From the NCBI GenBank assembly GCA_017448245.1, contig JAFSLV010000031.1, positions 1 to 49,862 of the forward strand: a DNA stretch of 49,862 bases, given 5' to 3'. This document shows positions 24,697-32,598 of this stretch, in pieces (position 1 is the stretch's first letter; the number at the start of each line of letters is the position of its first letter). Source of the stretch: Lachnospiraceae bacterium (lineage in GTDB: Bacteria > Bacillota > Clostridia > Lachnospirales > Lachnospiraceae). A program made the translations under genes and the position numbers. The notes below the pieces were generated by a model, which saw nothing but the letters and a program-made list of their open reading frames with translations, did not search any database and had not been told where the DNA came from.

Positions 24697-25602
24697 ATGA
24701 TTGAAGCACTGACACTGACAAAAGCATACGGACGCACGACCGCGCTCAACCGCATCGGGTTGACCATCGAAGACGGCGAGATCTTCGGGCTCGTCGGCAC
24801 GAACGGTGCGGGCAAGTCGACGCTTCTCAGACTGATCGCGGGAGTGTTGCGGCCCACGGAGGGCAGCGTCACGCTCGATGCGCGTCCCGTCTACGACAAC
24901 CCCGCGGTCAAGCGCGAGATCTTTTTCGTGCCGGACGAAGCGTACTTTTTTACCAACAGTACGCCGCTCGAGATGATGCGCTACTATGCGATGATGTATC
25001 CGTCCTTTGACGAGATGCACTGCCTGAAGCTCCTCGGGAGCTTTTCCCTCGATCCGCGCAGGAAGATCGCGGAATTCAGCAAGGGCATGAAGAAGCAGCT
25101 CTTCATCTGCCTGGGGGTCGCCGCGCACGTGCGCTATCTCCTGCTCGACGAGACCTTTGACGGACTCGATCCGATCGCGAGGCAGGGTGCCAAGTCCATC
25201 TTTGCGGGACAGATGGCGGATGAGTCCCTCACGATCGTCATCGCCTCGCACTCGCTTCGGGAGCTCGAGGACATCTGTGACCACGTGGGACTCCTGCACG
25301 AGGGCGGCGTTTTGCTCTCGCGCGACGTCGAGTCGATGAAGCTCGGACTGCAGAAGGTACAGTGTGTCTTTGCGAGCGAGGAGGAAGCGGACAAGGTCCT
25401 TGCGGATGCGGAGGTCCTCGTGCACGATGTGCGCGGCAGGCTCCATACGATCACGCTGCGCGGAACACGCGAGGAAACACAGGCGAGGCTGGACAGGGCA
25501 CAGACGGTATTTACGGAGATGCTGACACTTTCTCTTGAGGAAGTATTTATTTCGGAAACGGAGGCGGCGGGTTATGACGTCAAAAAGTTCATCCTTGATT
25601 AA
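24697..25602 (+). CDS. ABC transporter ATP-binding protein
   Basis: 301 residues. Walker A GTNGAGKST (34-42), signature FSKGMKKQ (127-134) in place of LSGGQ, Walker B YLLLDETFDGLDP (Asp151, Glu152) and an H-loop in IVIASHSLRELED. The degenerate signature and about 75 residues after the H-loop are usual for YtrB/EcsA-like ATPases that work with large membrane partners. No ribosome binding site of its own; the start lies five bases after the repressor stop, so translation is probably coupled. Its end overlaps the permease start by 29 bases. Confidence 0.92.
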   Translation: MIEALTLTKAYGRTTALNRIGLTIEDGEIFGLVGTNGAGKSTLLRLIAGVLRPTEGSVTLDARPVYDNPAVKREIFFVPDEAYFFTNSTPLEMMRYYAMMYPSFDEMHCLKLLGSFSLDPRRKIAEFSKGMKKQLFICLGVAAHVRYLLLDETFDGLDPIARQGAKSIFAGQMADESLTIVIASHSLRELEDICDHVGLLHEGGVLLSRDVESMKLGLQKVQCVFASEEEADKVLADAEVLVHDVRGRLHTITLRGTREETQARLDRAQTVFTEMLTLSLEEVFISETEAAGYDVKKFILD

Positions 25603-27802
25603 GCCGCTTTCACGCAGGGCGATCCTGCGCGAGATGACGATGCGCAGACTCTGGGCGGTGGCTTTTTCGCTCATCCCGATGCTGCTCGTCTATCCCGCGG
25701 CCTGCGCGGTGATGCTGGCGGGCGGACGCAATTACATGAATACCATGACACAGTACGGCGAGGTGTTTGACCGCAAGGTCTATCTGTCCACGAGGCTGGC
25801 ATCGTTTTTCGAAAACGGCAGTGTTGCCGTAGTGGTTGTGGTCTTTCTCGGCATACTGCTCGGGCTGCAGGGCTTTGCGTTTCTGTTTTCGACGCAGCAG
25901 GTCGACTTTTTCGAATCGCAGCCGATGAGCAGGAGACAGCGGTTTTTGCGGATTACGTCGCACAGCCTGCTGATATTTCTGACCGTGGAGCTGTTGAGTC
26001 TCTTTCTGACGCTGCTGACCGGTGCCGCGCTCGGCGCACTCTCGGAGATCGTTCTGTATGAAGCGGTATATGCGCTGATCAGGGATCTGTGTACCTTCCT
26101 TGCGGTATATATGGTGGCGGTACTGGCCGCGATGATCACGGGCAATCTCGTCTATGCGATCATCATCTGCGTGTATCTGCTTATCTATCAGATCACGGCC
26201 GCCATGGTTATCACCGACTATATGTCACGGTTTTTCAGGACCTTTGCGCACGGATATACGGAGCTCGGCGCGCCGTTGAGCGTGCCGTGGCATCTGACGC
26301 AGATCATGAGGCTGCATGACGAAGCGGGTCTTGTATCCGTCAGCGGCGTGACGCTGACGAGTCCCCTTGTCCGCTTCGGCAATATGCTGCGTACCTGCGC
26401 GCCGCATATCTTCGGACTCCTTCTGATCTCCCTGATTATGGGAGCGCTGTCCTATATCGCGTACAAAAAAAGACGCGCGGAGGACGCGGGAGCGACGCTG
26501 GTCGCGTATCCTCTGCATGTCGCCGTCAAATTCGGTGCGTCCGTGCTCGGCGCGCTCCTTGCGGGATCGTTTCTCAGGATTCTCTCCTACGGTTACGGCG
26601 ATGACGCTTCCTCGTTTTTCGGTCTTGCGGTCGCCGTCCTGATGAGTGCCGCGCTGATCGCGATGATCACGGAGGCGATGTACCGCAGGGGCGTGCGGTA
26701 TGCGTTGAAGGGCGCGGTGCATCTGCCGGTGATCCTCGCGCTGACCTATCTGATCCTTCTGGTCTTCAAGCTCGACGTCATCGGTTATGACCGCTTTACG
26801 CCGACTGCGGCGCGCGTCGAGAGCTGTGCGCTTCTTTCGAACACCAATTACTATTATGGGGACAATGTCTGTATCGGAGAGAACGGTGACATCATCGGGA
26901 GCGCTTCGGATTTTGCGGAAAAATACATGTATCTGACCGACATCGACGCGATCGCGGAGCTCGTCATGATCGATCGCGAGACCTTTGGCAATCTGACCGA
27001 GGAGGAGATCTATGATATCCCGGGAAGAGACCACACCCTGCTCTACCGGATGAAAAACGGAGAAAAAAAATACCGCACCGTCCGCATCCCCTATGCCGCG
27101 GACGAGGAACTGATGGAGCGGATCGTCGGCAGCGAACCGTATAAAAACGGTTCCGAGCAGGTCTGTCACGACCAGGCGCTCGTATCGCTCGCTTCCACAA
27201 CGGGCAGACTCCTCTATGACAGCGGTGCACAGACCAGGGAGGCAGAGGGAGCGCTGTATGAGGAATTTGCCGAATGCTTCCGCGCGGATCTGGCCAACCG
27301 CACGTACCGCGAGATGCGTGACGAGCAGGTGGAGGGCTATGTGCTCTTTGAATATACGGCATCCAACCGCAGCACACGATGGATTTCGTTTTCGGTCTAT
27401 CCTTCCTATGAGGAGACGATCGCCTTTTTGAAAAAGCACCGTCTGTATACGGAGAGATATGTCTCCGCGGAGGATGTGCGCTCGATCGATATCGAGTACG
27501 GTTACGAAACGGAACAGACACAGATGATCAACGGGGAAGGCTATACCGACTGGCAATGGGAGACGGTGCGATTTACCGGAAAAGAGGAGATCGAGGCGAT
27601 TCTCTCCGCGCTCGTGTCCGACCGGATGCTGAGCCCCTGGTTTGACCGCACGCGGGTGCTGGAGCAGATATATGTCACGGCGATCAATTATGATATGGAA
27701 CCGGGCGCCGTCTCTTCCGGCATGTATCATCCGGCGGACTGGACGGGGCGCTATCTGCTGAAGGACAGGCTCCCCGGCTTCCTCGAGGAATATGTCAGAT
27801 GA
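25574..27802 (+). CDS. ABC transporter permease with large extracytoplasmic domain
   Basis: 742 residues from ATG 25574, chosen because GGAGGCGG lies just upstream; the frame is open further left but inside the ATPase gene. About six helices in the first 300 residues, two or three more around 325-410, then a roughly 330-residue soluble domain facing outward (from LDVIGYDRFTPTAARVESC). The soluble part resembles the DUF6449-type tail found on permeases beside YtrA regulators. The pair probably exports or senses cell-envelope-active compounds; the substrate is unknown. Its TGA overlaps the ATG of the next gene (ATGA). Confidence 0.82.
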   Translation: MTSKSSSLIKPLSRRAILREMTMRRLWAVAFSLIPMLLVYPAACAVMLAGGRNYMNTMTQYGEVFDRKVYLSTRLASFFENGSVAVVVVVFLGILLGLQGFAFLFSTQQVDFFESQPMSRRQRFLRITSHSLLIFLTVELLSLFLTLLTGAALGALSEIVLYEAVYALIRDLCTFLAVYMVAVLAAMITGNLVYAIIICVYLLIYQITAAMVITDYMSRFFRTFAHGYTELGAPLSVPWHLTQIMRLHDEAGLVSVSGVTLTSPLVRFGNMLRTCAPHIFGLLLISLIMGALSYIAYKKRRAEDAGATLVAYPLHVAVKFGASVLGALLAGSFLRILSYGYGDDASSFFGLAVAVLMSAALIAMITEAMYRRGVRYALKGAVHLPVILALTYLILLVFKLDVIGYDRFTPTAARVESCALLSNTNYYYGDNVCIGENGDIIGSASDFAEKYMYLTDIDAIAELVMIDRETFGNLTEEEIYDIPGRDHTLLYRMKNGEKKYRTVRIPYAADEELMERIVGSEPYKNGSEQVCHDQALVSLASTTGRLLYDSGAQTREAEGALYEEFAECFRADLANRTYREMRDEQVEGYVLFEYTASNRSTRWISFSVYPSYEETIAFLKKHRLYTERYVSAEDVRSIDIEYGYETEQTQMINGEGYTDWQWETVRFTGKEEIEAILSALVSDRMLSPWFDRTRVLEQIYVTAINYDMEPGAVSSGMYHPADWTGRYLLKDRLPGFLEEYVR

Positions 27803-28725
27803 AGATCGCCGCGCTGCTTGCGGAAAACGCAAGGAAAAAAGTGCATACGGAAAAGAGCTCCCGGATGACGAGAAAGGCCAGGTACCTCTCGCTTGCGTAT
27901 CTGTCGCCCTCGCTGATCGGCGTGCTGACATTTTTTGTCGTGCCTTTTATGGTGGTCGTCTATTACGCGCTCGTCAACAATCCGGTGCAGGCGGAATTTG
28001 TGGGGCTGAGCAACTTTATCAGTGTATGGAATAACCGGGCGTTTCAGCGTGCGGCGGAGAATTCGCTGTTGTTTTCCGCAATCGCGGTGCCGCTCGCGGT
28101 GGTGCTGTCGCTGCTGCTGGCGGTCGTGATGGAATCAAAGATCCCTTTTAAGAGCCGCTTCCGTACCTTTTTCCTCTCGCCGATCATGGTGCCGATCGCA
28201 TCGGTTGTACTGATCTGGCAGGTGCTGTTTCATTTCAACGGCATCGTCAACGAGTGGATGCGGATGATCGGCGCGGGCAAGATCGACTGGCTCAAATCGG
28301 AATACGCGCTGATCCCGGTCGTGTTGCTGTTTTTGTGGAAAAACTTAGGCTACAACATGATCCTCTTTATGGCGGCGCTCTCGAGCGTGCCGGGGGATCT
28401 GATCGAGGTGGCCGCACTCGAGGGCGCGACCAAGTGGCAGATCTTCTACAAGATCAAGCTGCGCTATCTCTCGTCGACGATTCTGTTTGTGGCGATCATG
28501 TCGCTCATCAGCTCGTTCAAGGTATTCCGCGAGGTCTACCTGCTGGCGGGGGATTATCCGTATGATTCGCTGTACATGCTGCAGCATTACATGAACAATA
28601 CGTTCAATTCGCTCGATTACCAGAAGCTCTCCGCCGCGGCGATCATCATGTCACTTGTCATCATCGTGCTGTTCTTTGTGATGTACAAGGCGGAGGACAT
28701 CTACGGAAAGGACGTGGAGGGGTGA
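27799..28725 (+). CDS. Sugar-type ABC transporter permease (MalF/UgpA-like)
   Basis: 308 residues, six membrane helices. The EAA loop that contacts the ATPase is clear: EVAALEGATKWQIFYKIKLRYL region, about 200-221. The first 30 residues are charged and cytoplasmic (KKVHTEKSSRMTRKARYL). By family it imports oligosaccharides or similar solutes with a MalG-type partner, which follows at 28830. No dedicated sugar-importer ATPase of the MalK/MsmX type is in the window, so a shared ATPase encoded elsewhere is likely. ATGA overlap with the upstream permease. The stop lies in the first unit of a 14-base tandem repeat. Confidence 0.9.
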   Translation: MKIAALLAENARKKVHTEKSSRMTRKARYLSLAYLSPSLIGVLTFFVVPFMVVVYYALVNNPVQAEFVGLSNFISVWNNRAFQRAAENSLLFSAIAVPLAVVLSLLLAVVMESKIPFKSRFRTFFLSPIMVPIASVVLIWQVLFHFNGIVNEWMRMIGAGKIDWLKSEYALIPVVLLFLWKNLGYNMILFMAALSSVPGDLIEVAALEGATKWQIFYKIKLRYLSSTILFVAIMSLISSFKVFREVYLLAGDYPYDSLYMLQHYMNNTFNSLDYQKLSAAAIIMSLVIIVLFFVMYKAEDIYGKDVEG

Positions 28726-28809
28726 ACGCTCCGGGGTGAACGCTCCGGGGTGAACGCTCCGGGGGAGCGTTCACGGGTGCGCTTTGACGCGCCGGGCGCG
28801 TCAGCACCC
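28719..28809. repeat. Three 14-base tandem repeats and two hairpins between permease genes
   Basis: GGGGTGAACGCTCC occurs three times without change (28719-28760). It is followed by its inverse, forming an 11-base-pair stem GTGAACGCTCC/GGAGCGTTCAC around GGG (28750-28774). A second hairpin has perfect nine-base arms TGACGCGCC/GGCGCGTCA (28785-28803), inside GGGTGC/GCACCC. There is no T-run, so these are not classic terminators; they may set the mRNA ratio of the two permeases or be repeat-element debris. Confidence 0.85.
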
Positions 28810-28829
28810 CGGGGAATCACGGGAAAGTG

Positions 28830-29729
28830 ATGACTAAAAGAAAAAAACGTATCATCGGAAATATCGAAATCGGCATCGGCACACTGATCTGTGCGTTTTT
28901 TGCCGTGCTCTTCCTTGCGCCGATCATCCTCACGATCACCAACTCCTTTATGAGCGCGCAGGAGATCAGCGCCAATTACGGCACGGTCTTTGCGACGACG
29001 CAGACGGGCGGCAGGGTCTTTATCTCAAAGACCGTGACCCTCAAATTCATTCCGGACATGGTGAGCTTTACGCAGTACATCAACGTGCTGCTCAAGAGCC
29101 CCGAGTATCTGCTCAAATTCTGGAACTCGGTGATCTACGTCGTGCCGATCGTGGTGTTCCAGCTGTTTGTGGCGGCGCTGGCTTCGTACGGATTTGCGAG
29201 ATACGAGGGACGCGTGCGCAGTATCATCTTTTTCTTCTATGTGATACTGATGCTGATGCCCTATCAGGTGACGCTCGTGCCCAATTTCCTCGTGTCGAAC
29301 TGGCTGCATCTGACGGGCACCAGATGGGCGATCTGGCTGCCCGGCATCTTCAGTCCGTTTGCGGTCTATCTGCTGACCAAATTTATCCGCAAGATCCCGT
29401 ACTCGGTGATCGAGGCGGCGCAGATCGACGGGGCGAGCGAGTGGCAGATTTTTTCCAGAGTCTGCATGCCGTTGTGCAAGGGGGGCATCTTTTCGATCGC
29501 CATCCTGATCTTTATCGATTACTGGAACATGGTGGAGCAGCCGCTGATCCTGCTGGCGGACGACGAGCTGCATCCGCTGTCGGTGTTTTTGTCAAGAATC
29601 AACGCGGGAGAGATCTCGCTTGCGTTTGCGGTCGCGGTGATCTACATGGTGCCGCCACTGCTGATGTTTCTGTACGGTGAGGATTATCTCGTGGAGGGGA
29701 TCACCTACCAGGGCGGCATCAAAGGGTAG
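28830..29729 (+). CDS. Sugar-type ABC transporter permease (MalG-like)
   Basis: 299 residues, six membrane helices. The first periplasmic-side loop is unusually long (about 35-105). The EAA loop reads EAAQIDGASEWQIFSRVCMP (about 190-210) and is followed by the IDYWNMVEQP helix typical of MalG partners. I chose ATG 28830; the GTG one codon earlier (28827) would also work with GGGAAAG upstream, which is a weak ribosome binding site. It pairs with the MalF-like protein encoded upstream and probably uses the solute-binding lipoprotein at 32599-35310. Confidence 0.9.
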   Translation: MTKRKKRIIGNIEIGIGTLICAFFAVLFLAPIILTITNSFMSAQEISANYGTVFATTQTGGRVFISKTVTLKFIPDMVSFTQYINVLLKSPEYLLKFWNSVIYVVPIVVFQLFVAALASYGFARYEGRVRSIIFFFYVILMLMPYQVTLVPNFLVSNWLHLTGTRWAIWLPGIFSPFAVYLLTKFIRKIPYSVIEAAQIDGASEWQIFSRVCMPLCKGGIFSIAILIFIDYWNMVEQPLILLADDELHPLSVFLSRINAGEISLAFAVAVIYMVPPLLMFLYGEDYLVEGITYQGGIKG

Positions 29730-29767
29730 GATGCCGCAGTCGTAACAGCTGACAGGGGGAAAAGAAA

Positions 29768-31492
29768 ATGGAACAGGCAACCGAAAACGAAAAGAAGGTG
29801 CAAAAGCGCAAGGACCGGATCAAGAATGTGCTGATCGTATTCCTGGTCGTGATGCTGCTGCTCACGTTCTTTTCGGGGACGATCCAGAACTGGTCACTGC
29901 CCGAGGTCGCGACGGCCTACGTGCAGTCCGGCACGATCTCGCCGCAGATCCGGGCCTCCGGGACGGTCGAGGCGGACGATCCGTACAACATCGTGCTGAC
30001 GGAGACGAGGAAGATCGCATCCGTTGCGGTCAGGGTCGGCGACGAGGTCAAAAAGGACGACGTGATCTATTATCTGGAGGACGCGGAGTCGACGGAGCTC
30101 GAGGAGGCGGAGAAGAGACTGCGTACGGCGGAGCTTGATTTTGAGCTCACGCTCTTCGGGGAAAACGTCACGGACGCGACGATCTTGCGCGCGAGCAACG
30201 GACAGGTCGCGTCGATCAGCGAATACCGCACGCGTCTTGCGGATGTCAACGCAAGACTCCTCGCGGCGGAGGAAGCGGACAAATCGGTGCAGGCGAGGAT
30301 CGATGCGCTGACGCTTGATTATAACCGCAGGATCGCTTCGCTCGGGGAAGCGGATACGAGCGCGCAGCAGTATTCGAATGCCGAGGCGGAAGCGGAGGTC
30401 GCAAGGCTCAATAACGAGAGGACCGCGCAGGAGGCGATCGTGACGGCCAAACAGGCGGAGATGACGGCAAATATGGTGGAGGATCCTCTGGGGAGCGGGA
30501 ATTTCAGACCGCCGAGCGATACGGATCCTGCGGAAGCCACGCAGCACGCGGCATACACCGCCGCAGAGACGGCACGCAACGACGCGCAGAGCCAGATCAA
30601 CAACATCAACGCGCGGATCAGCGAGCTCAATAACCGCATCGCCAACAATACCCGCGACGCGTCCCAGATCACCACGCAGACCGCGCAGCAAAAGGCGCAG
30701 ATCGAGCAGGAATACACGCTCGCCAAGCTCGCCCTCGATACGGAGAAGGCACAAACCGCGGCGGCACTCGAAGAGGTGACGGCGGAGCGCGCGGAGCTCT
30801 TAGGATCGATCAGCAACGAGATCACGCTCTATAATAAGCTCCAGGAGGTCGAGGACGCACGCAGGGAGGTCGATCGTCTCAGGGAGCGCACGACGGGCGC
30901 CACGGTCAACGCACCCGTTGAGGGCACGGTGACGAGCCTTGCCTATGTCGCGGGACAGTCGACCAAGCCGGACGAGACGGCGGCCGTCATCCAGGTCGCC
31001 GGCAAGGCGATGACGATGTCGGTTTCGGTGACGGCGGAACAGGCCAAGAGCCTGAAGACCGGCGACATGGTCGATCCGCAGAACGCCTGGGCCTACAGCT
31101 CTTTTAAGGCACAGATCTCTTCGATCCGGCCCGATCCGCAGGATCCCGCGGGCAAGCGGATCGTGACGATCACCATCGATACGCCGGAGGTGCAGGCGGG
31201 ACAGACCGTCAACATCCGGATGGGCGAGGGACAGCGCAACTATGAAATGACGATTCCCAACTCCGCGATCCGTGAGGACAACAACGGCAAGTTCATCCTC
31301 ATCATCAACGAGCGTTCGTCACCGCTGCGCAACCGCTATATCGCACAGCGTGTCGATGTGGATGTCGTCGCACAGGATGATACGACGAGCGCCATCACCG
31401 CGGCACTCGAGGGCTACGAATACGTGATCACGACGGCTTCCGCGCCGATCCGCTCGGGACAGGAAGTGCGTCTGGCAAATACCGGTTATTAA
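29768..31492 (+). CDS. HlyD/RND-type membrane fusion protein (adaptor subunit)
   Basis: 574 residues. One N-terminal membrane helix (about 20-40), a biotinyl-lipoyl half-motif (GTISPQIRASGTVEADDP, VRVGDEVKKDDVIYYL), a long coiled-coil hairpin (about 105-375, rich in Ala, Glu, Arg and Gln), the second half (VNAPVEGTVTSLAYVAGQ) and beta-barrel domains to the end. Such adaptors bridge an exporter such as MacB to the outside. In a one-membrane cell the hairpin would project into the wall. AGGGGGAAAAG before ATG. It lies between importer-type permeases and a MacB-type core domain, an unusual setting. Confidence 0.88.
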   Translation: MEQATENEKKVQKRKDRIKNVLIVFLVVMLLLTFFSGTIQNWSLPEVATAYVQSGTISPQIRASGTVEADDPYNIVLTETRKIASVAVRVGDEVKKDDVIYYLEDAESTELEEAEKRLRTAELDFELTLFGENVTDATILRASNGQVASISEYRTRLADVNARLLAAEEADKSVQARIDALTLDYNRRIASLGEADTSAQQYSNAEAEAEVARLNNERTAQEAIVTAKQAEMTANMVEDPLGSGNFRPPSDTDPAEATQHAAYTAAETARNDAQSQINNINARISELNNRIANNTRDASQITTQTAQQKAQIEQEYTLAKLALDTEKAQTAAALEEVTAERAELLGSISNEITLYNKLQEVEDARREVDRLRERTTGATVNAPVEGTVTSLAYVAGQSTKPDETAAVIQVAGKAMTMSVSVTAEQAKSLKTGDMVDPQNAWAYSSFKAQISSIRPDPQDPAGKRIVTITIDTPEVQAGQTVNIRMGEGQRNYEMTIPNSAIREDNNGKFILIINERSSPLRNRYIAQRVDVDVVAQDDTTSAITAALEGYEYVITTASAPIRSGQEVRLANTGY

Positions 31493-31500
31493 GAGAAAGC

Positions 31501-32574
31501 ATGTACAAGGTACGGATCAAAAAACCAAACCGCAGACAGATCGTACAGATCGCCGTTGTCGCTGCCTGCCTCCTGCTCTGGCTGGTATTGCAGCTGGTGC
31601 GGACGCATACGATACGTTCCGTCGGTGACATCCGGGGCGCCGAGCGTTTTGCGCCGGAGGGCGGCTATGCGCAGATCGGCTGTTACTTTGCGGACACGGC
31701 GGGCGCTTCGATCGACCGTTATTCGGAATTTTCCTTCCTGATCGACCAGGCGCTGACCCAAAACGCGATCGAGGCAAAGGAGCCGGACGCGAGGCTCTTT
31801 GTCGACTGCTACACGGTCGAGGGAGCGGTTACGATATCGCGCGCGGGGAAAAACGCGGAGGCCACGGCGATCGGAACGGGCGGTGATTTCTTTTTCCTGC
31901 ATCCCCTGGAACTCGTGAGCGGACAGTATTACAGTCCGGATGCGCTCACGGAGGACCAGATCCTGATCGACGAGCATCTGGCGTGGCAGCTCTTTGGCGG
32001 CAACGATGTTGCGGGACTGAGCGTCAATATCGGCGGCAAGCCCCACATCGTGCGCGGCGTCGTGCGGCGTGCGGAAGGGAGACTGAGGGAAAAGGCGGGC
32101 GCTTTTGAGGCGCTGGTCTGGCTGCCCGCGGAGTCGCTCAGAGAAAACGGGATGCTGCGCGCCGGCAACGAGTCGATGACCTGCTATGAGGTCGTTATGC
32201 CGGATCCGGTCAGGGATTTTGCCGTGACGCAGGTGCGGGAAGCCTTCCGGATGGAAGAGGGACAGGCGGAGATCATCGATCATACGACGCGCTTTTCCAA
32301 TTTCAGGCTGCTCGATGTCCTCAGGGAATATGACATCCGCAGCATGATGAACCAGGCGATCCGTTATCCTTATTGGGAAAATATCGCGCGCAGCAGGGAG
32401 GATTTTCTGGCGCTGGTGATGGTGCTGCAGGCGCTCTTCCTCGCGATCCCCATCGTGCTGCTGACGGTGAAGATCGTATGCGCCTACCGGAACAAAACAT
32501 GGCGTGCCGCCGAAGTCTTTTCCGGCATCGGTGATTGTATATACGGCATGAGAGTTAAAAGAAAGAAAACATAA
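31501..32574 (+). CDS. Stand-alone MacB-type extracytoplasmic core domain, membrane anchored at both ends
   Basis: 357 residues: one helix near the N-terminus (about 14-33), an external domain (about 36-300) and one helix near the C-terminus (about 302-325) ending in a basic tail. The external part has the features of the MacB periplasmic core domain: LVSGQYYSPDALTEDQILIDEHLAWQLFG, then VAGLSVNIGGKPHIVRGVV. MacB/FtsX permeases normally have three more helices after this domain; these are absent and no MacB ATPase is nearby. It starts eight bases after the adaptor stop with only AGAGAAAG as ribosome binding site. It may act as a static partner of the adaptor. Confidence 0.75.
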   Translation: MYKVRIKKPNRRQIVQIAVVAACLLLWLVLQLVRTHTIRSVGDIRGAERFAPEGGYAQIGCYFADTAGASIDRYSEFSFLIDQALTQNAIEAKEPDARLFVDCYTVEGAVTISRAGKNAEATAIGTGGDFFFLHPLELVSGQYYSPDALTEDQILIDEHLAWQLFGGNDVAGLSVNIGGKPHIVRGVVRRAEGRLREKAGAFEALVWLPAESLRENGMLRAGNESMTCYEVVMPDPVRDFAVTQVREAFRMEEGQAEIIDHTTRFSNFRLLDVLREYDIRSMMNQAIRYPYWENIARSREDFLALVMVLQALFLAIPIVLLTVKIVCAYRNKTWRAAEVFSGIGDCIYGMRVKRKKT

Positions 32575-32598
32575 GCAAGAAGGAGAAAGGAACAGGGT

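Noticed and set aside
28719-28760. CRISPR or origin iterons
   Set aside because: Three directly abutting 14-base units lie in a transport operon, without spacers, an AT-rich zone or a replication gene.
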